DNA from: T3Sed10-241 sp036796255
Lineage (GTDB): Bacteria; Bacteroidota; Bacteroidia; Flavobacteriales_D; Cryomorphaceae
Direction of reading: 5' to 3'
Length of the DNA stretch: 20,158 nt
NCBI GenBank assembly: GCA_036796255.1
Contig: DAIRDH010000059.1
Span: 1 to 20,158, forward strand
Shown: in pieces, positions 7,469-14,508 of the stretch
Layout of the letters: each line of letters begins with the position of its first letter
Position numbering within the stretch: position 1 is the stretch's first letter
Position numbers and translations under genes: made by a program
Notes under the pieces: generated by a model
Databases searched by the model: none
The model's input: the letters and a program-made list of their open reading frames with translations, nothing else
What the model was told of the DNA's origin: nothing

Positions 7469-7597
7469 TTAGAGTTTGCTTTTGGCGAATACGCTTGGTT
7501 CAAGAACATGAAGCTAGCAATAATTCTAAAATGTTCAAGGTAAATACCTTTGAATCTGCGTAATCAGCGTGATATCGCCACGGCGGCATCTAGCGAT

Positions 7598-7730
7598 CTG
7601 CGGGCAAAACCATCACAAAATCCCTTTTTATCTGCGTCATCTGCGCCATCCCTGGCCGAACACGCAGTGGGCGGCTGTGGGCCAAACCATCACAATCCTT
7701 TTTTAATCTGCGAAATCCGCGTCATCTGCG
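7598..7730 (+). repeat. two imperfect tandem units of the right repeat arm
   Basis: Unit 1 (7598-7645) and unit 2 (7675-7730) share CTGYGGGC, then an AAACCATCACAA core, a T-rich stretch, then ATCTGCG copies. ATCTGCG or one-base variants occur at 7554, 7563, 7596, 7630, 7639, 7706, 7715 and 7724, and neighbours within a cluster are 9 bp apart. The array runs to within 11 bases of the hemL stop codon. Confidence 0.65.
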
Positions 7731-7732
7731 GG
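7705..7732 (-). repeat. right terminal inverted repeat
   Basis: Read on the minus strand it starts CCCGCAGATGACGCGGAT and ends CGCAGATT, matching the left block 6888-6915 at 24 of 28 positions in opposite orientation. Confidence 0.7.
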
Positions 7733-7740
7733 AGACATCT

Positions 7741-9036
7741 TCACCCAAACACGACATCCAGCGCAGCCTTAAAAGCCTCCTCCGCCTTTTCCAAATCTTC
7801 CATGCTATGCGCCCTCGACACGAATCCAACTTCATAGCCAGAGGGGCCAATGTAAACGCCATGGTCCAGCAATGCCGCGTGCAATTTGCTGAAAAGCGGC
7901 TGCATCTTCGCACCGTCAATTTCAGAGCTGGCTTTCACTTCTGCCTTTTCCGTAAAGGCCACCCAAAAGATCGAGCCAATGTGCATCACCTTAAAGGCAT
8001 AGCCTTTGGAACGGGCGTAATCGTTGATGCCTTTGGCCATGCCAGAAGTCTTGGCGGCGAGGGTTTCGTAAAAGCCCGGTGCGAGACAGGCACGAATCTG
8101 TGCGAGTCCCGCAGCCATGGCAACAGGATTGCCGCTGAGCGTTCCGGCCTGGTACACCGGGCCGTCGGGTGCTACGCAACTCATGATTTCGTTGCTCGCT
8201 CCGTAGGCGCCTACGGGCAGTCCGCCGCCGATAATTTTGCCGAAAGCGATGAGGTCGGGCTTAATGCCATAATAGCCGGCTGCACCTTCAAAACCCACAC
8301 GGAAGCCGGAAATCACCTCATCAAAAAAGAGGGCGATATTCTCTCGGTCGCACACGTCGCGGAGGAACTGCAAGAATTCCTTGCCTTGCAGCAGCAGGCC
8401 ATTGTTGGCGGGAATCGGTTCGATGGCGATGCAGGCGATGTCGCCGCGGTATTTTTTCACCGCCGCTTCAACCGCCTCGCGGTCGTTGAGTGGAAGCACG
8501 ATGGTTTCGGTAGCGTAAGCCGCAGGTACTCCAGCCGAATCGGAAGTGCCGAGGGTGGCAAGTCCGCTGCCTGCCTTCACGAGCAGGGCGTCCACATGGC
8601 CGTGGTAGCAGCCTTCGAACTTGATAATCTTGTTGCGGCCGCTGTAGCCCCTGGCCAGCCTGATGGCGCTCATGGCGGCCTCCGTGCCAGAGTTTACAAA
8701 ACGGATTTTCTCAATGAAGCGGTGGTTTTCGATAATCAGCGAGGCCAATTCGTTCTCAAGCGAGGTAGGTGCGCCAAAGGTGGTGCCGCGCTGCACAGTA
8801 TCGCTCACTGCTGCCACCACTTCGGCGGGTGCATGGCCCAGGATAAGCGGTCCGTAGCTCAGGCAAAAATCGAGAAAGCGGTTGCCATCGGCATCGGTAA
8901 TGTGGCTGCCCTCGCCGCGCTCGATGAAGAGCGGATTGCCGCCCACGGCCTTGAAAGCCCGTACGGGGCTGTTGACTCCACCGGGGAAGAGGGTTTTTGC
9001 TTTTTCGAACAGGAGTTGTGATTTGTCTCTTTTCAT
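7741..9036 (-). CDS. hemL: glutamate-1-semialdehyde 2,1-aminomutase
   Basis: PLP enzyme converting glutamate-1-semialdehyde to 5-aminolevulinate, the C5-pathway entry to heme. The 431 residues are the usual length. Hallmarks are LFPGGVNSPVRAFKAVGG (16-33), the PLP-phosphate region RFVNSGTEAAMSAIRLARG (112-130), CYHGHVDALLVKAGSG (143-158), FFDEVISGFR with the PLP-ring Asp239, and the Schiff-base Lys267 in PDLIAFGKIIGGGLPVGAYG. The ATG at 9036 gives the standard N-terminus MKRDKSQLLFEKAKTLFPGG. It is transcribed from the box at 9092-9085 and is divergent from kynU with overlapping predicted leaders. No other heme gene is in the window. The repeat cassette abuts its 3' end, so the native terminator may have been replaced by those hairpins. 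Confidence 0.96.
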   Translation of the reverse strand: MKRDKSQLLFEKAKTLFPGGVNSPVRAFKAVGGNPLFIERGEGSHITDADGNRFLDFCLSYGPLILGHAPAEVVAAVSDTVQRGTTFGAPTSLENELASLIIENHRFIEKIRFVNSGTEAAMSAIRLARGYSGRNKIIKFEGCYHGHVDALLVKAGSGLATLGTSDSAGVPAAYATETIVLPLNDREAVEAAVKKYRGDIACIAIEPIPANNGLLLQGKEFLQFLRDVCDRENIALFFDEVISGFRVGFEGAAGYYGIKPDLIAFGKIIGGGLPVGAYGASNEIMSCVAPDGPVYQAGTLSGNPVAMAAGLAQIRACLAPGFYETLAAKTSGMAKGINDYARSKGYAFKVMHIGSIFWVAFTEKAEVKASSEIDGAKMQPLFSKLHAALLDHGVYIGPSGYEVGFVSRAHSMEDLEKAEEAFKAALDVVFG

Positions 9037-9043
9037 GTTTGAC

Positions 9044-9051
9044 TACCTTTG
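9044..9051 (+). promoter_or_regulatory. -7 promoter box of kynU
   Basis: TACCTTTG is an exact TAnnTTTG match with a TTG (9023-9025) 18 bases upstream as a possible -33 element. Predicted leader to ATG 9114 is about 55-60 bases. The box lies inside the predicted hemL leader. Confidence 0.55.
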
Positions 9052-9052
9052 G

Positions 9053-9064
9053 GCCGCGCGCGGC
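9053..9064. promoter_or_regulatory. 12-bp palindrome between facing hemL and kynU promoters
   Basis: GCCGCGCGCGGC is perfectly self-complementary. It begins two bases after the kynU box, at the predicted start of transcription, and is in the hemL leader. It may be an operator for both genes or an RNA hairpin. Confidence 0.4.
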
Positions 9065-9084
9065 TGGCCATTGCAATTCGGGCG

Positions 9085-9092
9085 CAAAAGTA
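9085..9092 (-). promoter_or_regulatory. -7 promoter box of hemL
   Basis: Minus-strand TACTTTTG, an exact TAnnTTTG match, ends 48 bases before the hemL ATG at 9036. Confidence 0.55.
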
Positions 9093-9113
9093 CAATTAAA
9101 ACTCCGCGACCCC

Positions 9114-10379
9114 ATGCAAGCCCTCCATACCAAAGCCCAGGAACTAGACAACACTGACCCGCTCGCCAGGTTTCGCGAGATGTTCTATTTCCCGGAAAGG
9201 GAGGGCAAAGCTTGCGCCTACTTCACAGGCAACTCCCTTGGTTTACAGCCAAAAACAGTGAAAGCCGCCATAGATCAGGAGCTCGACGACTGGGCAAAGT
9301 ACGGCGTTGAAGGCCACTTCGAGGCGCGCAATCCATGGATGGATTACCACGAATTGCTCATGGAGACTGCGGCTCAAATCGTGGGTGCCAAGACCAAAGA
9401 GGTGGTGCATATGAATGGCCTTACGGCAAATTTACACTTGCTCATGGTGAGCTTTTACCGTCCGGCGGGCAAGCGCTACAAGATACTTTGCGAGGCAAAA
9501 GCTTTCCCAAGCGACCAGTATGCCCTTGAATCGCAGGTGAAATTTCACGGCTACAGCCCTGAAGATGCCATCATAGAAGTGGCGCCCCGCGAAGGCGAGC
9601 ACACCATCAGGGAAGAAGATTTCGAGGCGGTGCTCAAGGCGCAAGGTGAGGAAATCGCGCTTGTATTTATTGGCGGGGTGAATTACTTCACGGGCCAATG
9701 GTTTGACATGGAGCGCATCACCAAGGCCGGCCACGAAGCCGGCGCAGTGGTAGGTTGGGACCTCGCGCATGCCGCGGGCAATGTGCCCATGCATCTGCAC
9801 GATTGGAATGTAGACTTTGCCGCCTGGTGCACCTACAAGTACTTGAACAGCGGGCCGGGCTCGGTATCGGGTATTTTTGTGCACGAGAAGCACGCCCGCA
9901 GCTTCGACTTGCCGCGCTTTGCGGGCTGGTGGGGGCACAACAAAGAGGAGCGCTTCCTCATGGCCCAGGGCTTCAAACCCATGGAAGGAGCCGAGGGCTG
10001 GCAACTCAGTAATGCGCCGGTATTTTCCATGGCCCCGCACCTCGCCTCATTGCGCATTTTTGCGGAAGCGGGCATGGAGCCCTTACGGCAAAAGAGCATG
10101 AAGCTCACAGCATTCATGCAGGAAGTTGTGGAAGAAGTAGCGCGCAATTCCGGAGCAAAACTGGAAATCATCACCCCGAAATTTGAACAGCGCCGCGGTT
10201 GTCAGCTGAGCCTTGTGGCCCACGGCCATGGCAAAGACCTTTTCCACCACCTGATGAAGCAGGGTGTGTTTGTGGACTGGCGGGAGCCCAATGTGATCCG
10301 CGTGGCACCTGTACCCCTGTACAATTCATTTGGGGATATTGTGCGGTTTGGTGAGGTGCTTGAGGAGGGGTTGAAATGA
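9114..10379 (+). CDS. kynU: kynureninase
   Basis: PLP enzyme of the aminotransferase class V fold that cleaves kynurenine to anthranilate plus alanine, or 3-hydroxykynurenine to 3-hydroxyanthranilate plus alanine. It works in tryptophan breakdown or in NAD synthesis from tryptophan. The 421 residues show FTGNSLGLQPK (37-47), GHFEARNPWMDYHELL (67-82), Asp216 in VVGWDLAHAAGN and the Schiff-base Lys242 in CTYKYLNSGPGS; near the end WREPNVIRVAPVPLYNSF (about 390-407) is the substrate-side motif. ATG 9114 gives the family-like N-terminus; the open frame back to 8997 runs through the promoter and into hemL. Other kynurenine-pathway genes are not in the window, so which branch it serves is open. Confidence 0.95.
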   Translation: MQALHTKAQELDNTDPLARFREMFYFPEREGKACAYFTGNSLGLQPKTVKAAIDQELDDWAKYGVEGHFEARNPWMDYHELLMETAAQIVGAKTKEVVHMNGLTANLHLLMVSFYRPAGKRYKILCEAKAFPSDQYALESQVKFHGYSPEDAIIEVAPREGEHTIREEDFEAVLKAQGEEIALVFIGGVNYFTGQWFDMERITKAGHEAGAVVGWDLAHAAGNVPMHLHDWNVDFAAWCTYKYLNSGPGSVSGIFVHEKHARSFDLPRFAGWWGHNKEERFLMAQGFKPMEGAEGWQLSNAPVFSMAPHLASLRIFAEAGMEPLRQKSMKLTAFMQEVVEEVARNSGAKLEIITPKFEQRRGCQLSLVAHGHGKDLFHHLMKQGVFVDWREPNVIRVAPVPLYNSFGDIVRFGEVLEEGLK

Positions 10380-10388
10380 TGGAATGCA

Positions 10389-10430
10389 TTGTTCACTGGC
10401 AAATTATTGGTGCTAAGTGAATCAACTTTT
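10389..10430 (+). terminator. possible terminator after kynU
   Basis: TTGTTCACT (10389-10397) pairs with AGTGAA-T-CAA (10416-10425) with one bulged base and an 18-base loop, followed by CTTTT and CTTC. It lies 10 bases after the kynU stop. The loop is long, so confidence is moderate. Confidence 0.4.
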
Positions 10431-10563
10431 CTTCACGTAATCCGACCACATTTGTTTCGCAATATGCAAATTACTGCCTAACATAACATCTCAAATATTC
10501 CTTTTTGATGCTTCGCTTAAAGATAGGTGAGCCGGCTTAAAGACTAATTACGCGCTGAGCAAA

Positions 10564-11211
10564 TCACAACTGCACAACCTTGTGCTTGATCGCAAATATG
10601 CACAAACCCACGCGCGACCTCACACCCAATTTCTGAAAAAGGTTGTCGCGGTAGCCGTCGATGCTGCGGTGGCTCACGAACATCTTCTCTGCTATCTCCT
10701 TGTAGGTCATTTCAGAGCAGGCATAACGGAGAAAGTCAAGTTCGCGCTGGTTGAGCAACTCCAGCTGCGTGTGAACTTCGTCTTCATCGGGGTTCGTAAT
10801 GGTGCGGATCAGCCGCCCGGAAACATAATCAGATGAATGAAAACCATCGTGGTATACGCCCATAATGGCATTCTTGAGCTCAGAGGCCGAGGCACCTTTA
10901 AGCACATAGCTCCTCGCTCCGGCGCGGATCATCCTGATGAGTGAAATGTCATCGTCGTACATGCTCAAAGCTATGACGCCGGTGGAAGGGCAGGCTTCAC
11001 CCAATTTTGCAGTAGCTTCAAACCCATCCATGACTGGCATATTGATGTCCATCAGCACAATATCGACGGGATTGTTCTTGCAATACCCCAGCATCTCAAG
11101 GCCATTTTCACAATGAAACTGCACGGCCAGCCCTTGCGCATCGAGGACTTTTATAATGCCATCACGCACGAGGCGATGATCGTCGGCAACGGCAATTCTT
11201 GGCGTATTCAA
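10564..11211 (-). CDS. NarL/LuxR-type response regulator (orphan, TTG start)
   Basis: DNA-binding response regulator, 215 aa. The receiver domain (about 4-120) has the acidic pair Asp10/Asp11 (VADDH), phospho-acceptor Asp55 in DIVLMDINMPVMDG, Ser83 (VIALSMYDDD) and Lys105 (YVLKGA). The LuxR-type HTH lies at about 152-212, with ELDFLRYACSEMTYKEIAEK and SHRSIDGYRDNLFQKLG (recognition helix). No histidine kinase is next to it on this strand; the nearest is more than 3 kb away with its own regulator. The start appears to be TTG at 11211, giving MNTPRIAVADDHRLV. No in-frame ATG exists between this point and the promoter candidate, and the receiver begins immediately. Target genes are unknown; the adhesin gene upstream on the same strand is a candidate. 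Confidence 0.88.
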   Translation of the reverse strand: MNTPRIAVADDHRLVRDGIIKVLDAQGLAVQFHCENGLEMLGYCKNNPVDIVLMDINMPVMDGFEATAKLGEACPSTGVIALSMYDDDISLIRMIRAGARSYVLKGASASELKNAIMGVYHDGFHSSDYVSGRLIRTITNPDEDEVHTQLELLNQRELDFLRYACSEMTYKEIAEKMFVSHRSIDGYRDNLFQKLGVRSRVGLCIFAIKHKVVQL

Positions 11212-11230
11212 AGCTTTGGCTATTTGGAGA

Positions 11231-11238
11231 GAAAGGTA
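11231..11238 (-). promoter_or_regulatory. probable -7 box of the orphan response regulator
   Basis: Minus-strand TACCTTTC, seven of eight matching TAnnTTTG, with a TTG 20 bases further upstream. It ends 19 bases before the TTG start and supports that start. The 200-bp gap upstream of the gene holds nothing else I recognise. Confidence 0.4.
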
Positions 11239-11411
11239 TAAAGATTGAAACTGCCAATCAAGACCATTAGCAGGGTTTTTTCAATGCTGAAAATAAAAGA
11301 CGTAGCCTGTGGGTAAAGCATCGAAATTGACAAACAATTTAACACATTAGCTGGTAAAGGCCATGCGCTAAAAAGCCGACGCCTATCAATGTGATTTCAC
11401 AAAAGTGCGTT

Positions 11412-13970
11412 TTAATCGAGCACGGTCACGTTGCCGGTGTATGACACGGTGCGGTCCTTGTAGAAATACTGAATGGTTTGAAAGAAATTGCCTCCGGAAA
11501 CGGGGTTTCCATTGGAGTTTTCCCCATTCCACTGGAAGGTGGGATCATCACTTTCAAACACTTGCTTGCCCCAGCGGTCTATAACGAGTGCTTTAAAATT
11601 GAGCAGACAAACATCGTCGAGGTGCTCGATAATCCAGGCATCATTGCGTCCATCTCCATTTGGCGTAATCACATTCGCAATGGGCGATATGTCGCCACGT
11701 GTGGGTGTGGTAACGGTGATGCTGATATCCAAAAATGTACTCACGTTTTTCTGACAACTCCGGGAATTGACTTCAAAACGCACCGGAATTTCAGCTTCCG
11801 AGATATCCGGGCACAAGGGATCCCAGACGAAGTTGCTGCTTACAAATTGAGTGCTCGTCGCAGTTTCCATCAATGCAGGCCTGCCCGGTGATTGGAAGGC
11901 GGGCGAAGTGGCTGTGAGGGTCAAGGTATCATAAGAGTCATTGTCGCGGGCGATGACGAGAATATCAATAAGCTCATCGCCTACAGTGTGTTCGATCAAC
12001 TCGCCAGGATTTGGCAATTCAAAGAATGGTGCACTTTCCGGCGGGAGTTCGAGAAATATCTCAATGGTTCGGGTTACAGTATCATCCGTTTTGCAACTTT
12101 GGGCAGTGGCGGTGAGGGTCACCGTGTAAGGCTCGGGCCGCACAGCCTCACAGGCGGGCGACCACAGTATGGCACCCTCGACGATAGACAGGCCATTGAG
12201 TGAGTCAAAAATTGCCGCATTTTGCGGAAGCGAAAAAATGGGTGAACTCGCTGTAACGTTGAGGGTGTCGAAGAAATTGGCATCGCTCACGACCACTGGT
12301 ATTTCAAAAGTATCGGCGCTATAGAATTCAAATGTATAGGTGTCCTGAAAAGGCTCGTTAAATATGGTGGGCTCATTAGCAGGCACCACCACGAAGACAG
12401 GAACCTCGAAAGTGTAGACCTCTTCTACCTCGCAATTGGTGGTGATCACGTTGAAAGTGACAAAATAGGGCTCGTCGCGCACATCGGCACAGGTCACATT
12501 CCAGCAAAATGGCAGCGATATAGTCCCCTGATCTACATTGGGTTCGATTGTGGTAGCATTTGGCAGGTTAAAAATTGCTGAGCTCGCCGTTACCTGCAAG
12601 CTATCGGCAACATTGGGATCTTCAAAAACAAATTCGAAACAATGGGTCGAGGGATTATACAAGTCTATAAGCACGCCAGGCAATCCGTCGGGCAAAGTTG
12701 GTTCTGCCAATTCTGTGGGCTCATCATCTTCAATATATACGTTGAAATAGAGTGTTTGCGTGGTGACCAGAATTTCGTTTGCGCAGCCCCTTGAAAAAGC
12801 AGAAATGGTGATTTCGTATAGGCCCTCTTCAAAATTCAAATTGTCGCATACCGGTGACCAGCAGAATTCTTCTTCAATCATAGAGAAACCTTCAGATGCG
12901 GGAAATGAGGCCGGGGGAAAAACTGTACCGTCGAATAAATCACCCTCAACCTCAACAAAAAGCGTATCACCTTCATTGGGCGTGGTGATGACGATATCAA
13001 TACAGAAACCCGTATTGGCAATAATGTCAAAAATGGTGTCGCCGCTGGCAGTGGCGATGGTGGAAGGCTCATCTATAACACAAGCCAATGAAGCCAATTG
13101 GGCTTCGCGCATCACCTCCCCTATTTTCACCCCATTTCGAAACTCCTCTACCACTACTGCCAGGGAGAAAAAGCCTATAGCATTGGGTTGGGCCACTGCA
13201 ATGCCCGTTTGAGAATCAAGGGTGATAGGAATATCCCCTCCCACGGCATCATCAAGTCCATATGGAGCATTCCAATTCAAGGGAGGATATGGCCTCGCAA
13301 GAGCGCCTTGTGGAATAGTAGGGGCGGCCAGACTCGTACCATTTCCCCGCAAAGGAGTGATGAGGGTGTACACAAGACTATCTCCGTCCACATCGGTAGC
13401 GGAAAAATCAATGGTTGTTGAGCCATTTACACAGAGAAAAGTCTCGGAAGGATATGGCGCGAATTGTGGAGAGGAGTTTTGGATTGCAGGATCGGGCACC
13501 TCAGCAGTAAATACCATCCCCTGATTGGTGGTGTTTACATTCAGGGCCAAAGCATTGCGGCAACAGCGCTCCCAAGACATGTAGTAACCATTGGGATTGT
13601 TGGGCAAGGTGATAAGTTCTGTGTAAATCTGCGCATCGATGCACAAACCTGTATCGTAACAATCATTGGCAAGAGGGATATTCTGTTGTTCAGGATTAGA
13701 CATCGTGAAACTAACCCCAGGTAAATAAACATCAGTGACAGCGTCAAAAACTGCAATATTAATGTTTTGATCTACAACAAGGCTTCCGTCACAGTCGCGG
13801 TACAAAATCAATCTCGCCTCAAAAATATTGTCCTGGACATGTTGAATGGTGAACTCACCTCCCGCAATGTGGTTGGCACTTACATGTACTGAAAATAAAA
13901 ATTGGATAACAAAAAGCGAAAGGCCAATTAATATTGACCTTGAATTGAATTGCTTCAGGAGAGAGAACAT
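11412..13970 (-). CDS. secreted adhesin-like protein with gliding-motility (T9SS) C-terminal domain
   Basis: Surface or secreted protein of 852 aa. A signal peptide (1-32: basic FNSR, hydrophobic core ILIGLSLFVIQFLF, cleavage near HVSA) is followed by NHIAGGEFT, an N-terminal signature seen in many Bacteroidota gliding-motility-associated proteins. LYRDC and YYMSWERCCRN belong to the same domain (33 to about 320). Four repeats of about 115 residues then follow (near 333, 453, 565 and 678), each with a DTL/DSL strand, a W-x-x-x-C segment and a closing Cys. The C-terminal domain (about 761-852) has VITPNGDGRNDAW, VIDRWGKQVFE, WNGENSNGNPVSGG and a final TVSYTGNVTVL strand, the type B type IX sorting domain pattern. 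ATG 13970 is preferred; the longer frame to 14003 begins with TTG. Ligand unknown. Confidence 0.85.
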   Translation of the reverse strand: MFSLLKQFNSRSILIGLSLFVIQFLFSVHVSANHIAGGEFTIQHVQDNIFEARLILYRDCDGSLVVDQNINIAVFDAVTDVYLPGVSFTMSNPEQQNIPLANDCYDTGLCIDAQIYTELITLPNNPNGYYMSWERCCRNALALNVNTTNQGMVFTAEVPDPAIQNSSPQFAPYPSETFLCVNGSTTIDFSATDVDGDSLVYTLITPLRGNGTSLAAPTIPQGALARPYPPLNWNAPYGLDDAVGGDIPITLDSQTGIAVAQPNAIGFFSLAVVVEEFRNGVKIGEVMREAQLASLACVIDEPSTIATASGDTIFDIIANTGFCIDIVITTPNEGDTLFVEVEGDLFDGTVFPPASFPASEGFSMIEEEFCWSPVCDNLNFEEGLYEITISAFSRGCANEILVTTQTLYFNVYIEDDEPTELAEPTLPDGLPGVLIDLYNPSTHCFEFVFEDPNVADSLQVTASSAIFNLPNATTIEPNVDQGTISLPFCWNVTCADVRDEPYFVTFNVITTNCEVEEVYTFEVPVFVVVPANEPTIFNEPFQDTYTFEFYSADTFEIPVVVSDANFFDTLNVTASSPIFSLPQNAAIFDSLNGLSIVEGAILWSPACEAVRPEPYTVTLTATAQSCKTDDTVTRTIEIFLELPPESAPFFELPNPGELIEHTVGDELIDILVIARDNDSYDTLTLTATSPAFQSPGRPALMETATSTQFVSSNFVWDPLCPDISEAEIPVRFEVNSRSCQKNVSTFLDISITVTTPTRGDISPIANVITPNGDGRNDAWIIEHLDDVCLLNFKALVIDRWGKQVFESDDPTFQWNGENSNGNPVSGGNFFQTIQYFYKDRTVSYTGNVTVLD

Positions 13971-14508
13971 AGCGATCAAAATAGGTTTACTATTGAATTT
14001 CAAGCATCCAGCATTTGGGCTGTAAACGCCAGGGCTAAAGATAAAATTTAGTTTGAAGAAATTGGCAAATGTTAACTGGATATGCCTTTTCTCAAGGAAT
14101 TCCTACACAGCGACTCATAGGCGAGAACTTTTTAGAGGTGCAATCAGAAAAGGCTACCCACAGCGCAGAATCCAAAAGAGATGAACATGTGATTTCAGTT
14201 TCATCAAAAATTTCTCCTAAATAAATCAGGAACATTTTCCACGAATTCCAAGGAGAGGGTTGGCCTGGATTGCGCAATCAGACGATACATATATGATCTG
14301 ATGTCACATCAGTTGATGGCTAAACTTAAAGATAACCCAATCATTGCCCACATCGTCCTACACTTTTACCGAATAAGGACAACCAAGGAGTAATCTAATG
14401 ATCAGGTAGCCAAATTGAAATGGATGATTATACATGACAAACGGCGCAAAAAAAAACCACAAGGCGTGAAACTTTATACTATTTTTAGACCAACCAATTG
14501 ATTTGTGC
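13971..14508. other. 538-bp non-coding divergent region
   Basis: Lies between the adhesin and sensor kinase starts and should hold both promoters. For the kinase, TATTTTTA (14480-14487) and TTGATTTG (14498-14505) each match TAnnTTTG at seven of eight positions; no strong box is visible for the adhesin. A short minus-strand frame at 14092-14277 has no recognisable domain and I do not call it. The clearest structure is the dyad at 14298-14312. Confidence 0.6.
14298..14312. promoter_or_regulatory. perfect 15-bp dyad, possible operator
   Basis: CTGATGTCACATCAG has two perfect 7-base arms around one base. It is about 200 bases upstream of the sensor kinase ATG and about 330 from the adhesin ATG, so could serve either gene. 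No matching copy was seen elsewhere in the window. Confidence 0.4.

Larger units (their letters stand above)
6888..7732. mobile_element. inverted-repeat-bounded cassette carrying a GxxExxY gene
   Basis: About 845 bp lying between the convergent 3' ends of the ABC exporter and hemL. Both ends begin CCCGCAGATG and run inward for 28 bases as terminal inverted repeats (6888-6915 and the complement of 7705-7732), 24 of 28 identical. Inside are more degenerate copies of the same ATCTGCG motif, small GC-rich hairpins on the left, and one A+T-rich nuclease-like gene. No transposase is present and I find no target-site duplication in the flanks (GGAAT left, AGACA right). It could be a REP/BIME-like repeat cluster that captured a gene, or a small mobile unit. 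Boundaries are inferred from the repeat ends. Confidence 0.5.

Noticed and set aside
6890..7730. The clustered short repeats as a CRISPR array
   Set aside because: The units are 7-9 bp, degenerate, inverted across a gene, and lack the 25-40 bp identical repeats with similar-length unique spacers; no cas gene is present.
7807..9021. Plus-strand open frame of 404 codons opposite hemL
   Set aside because: Antisense to a fully conserved hemL; no domain, and such frames arise from G+C-biased codon use.
11298..11312. Identical 15-mer AGACGTAGCCTGTGG here and at 18934-18948
   Set aside because: One copy is inside the PAS-LuxR coding sequence and the other is intergenic; a single 15-base match is not very unlikely by chance in 20 kb and no symmetry or promoter position supports it.
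13971..14003. Upstream extension of the adhesin gene with an apparent duplication (FNSKPILI and FNSRSILI)
   Set aside because: The longer frame begins with TTG, and ATG 13970 gives a complete signal peptide. The A/T-rich resemblance is short and imperfect.
14092..14277. 61-codon minus-strand frame in the 538-bp non-coding region
   Set aside because: No recognisable domain, no promoter box or family resemblance; likely chance.
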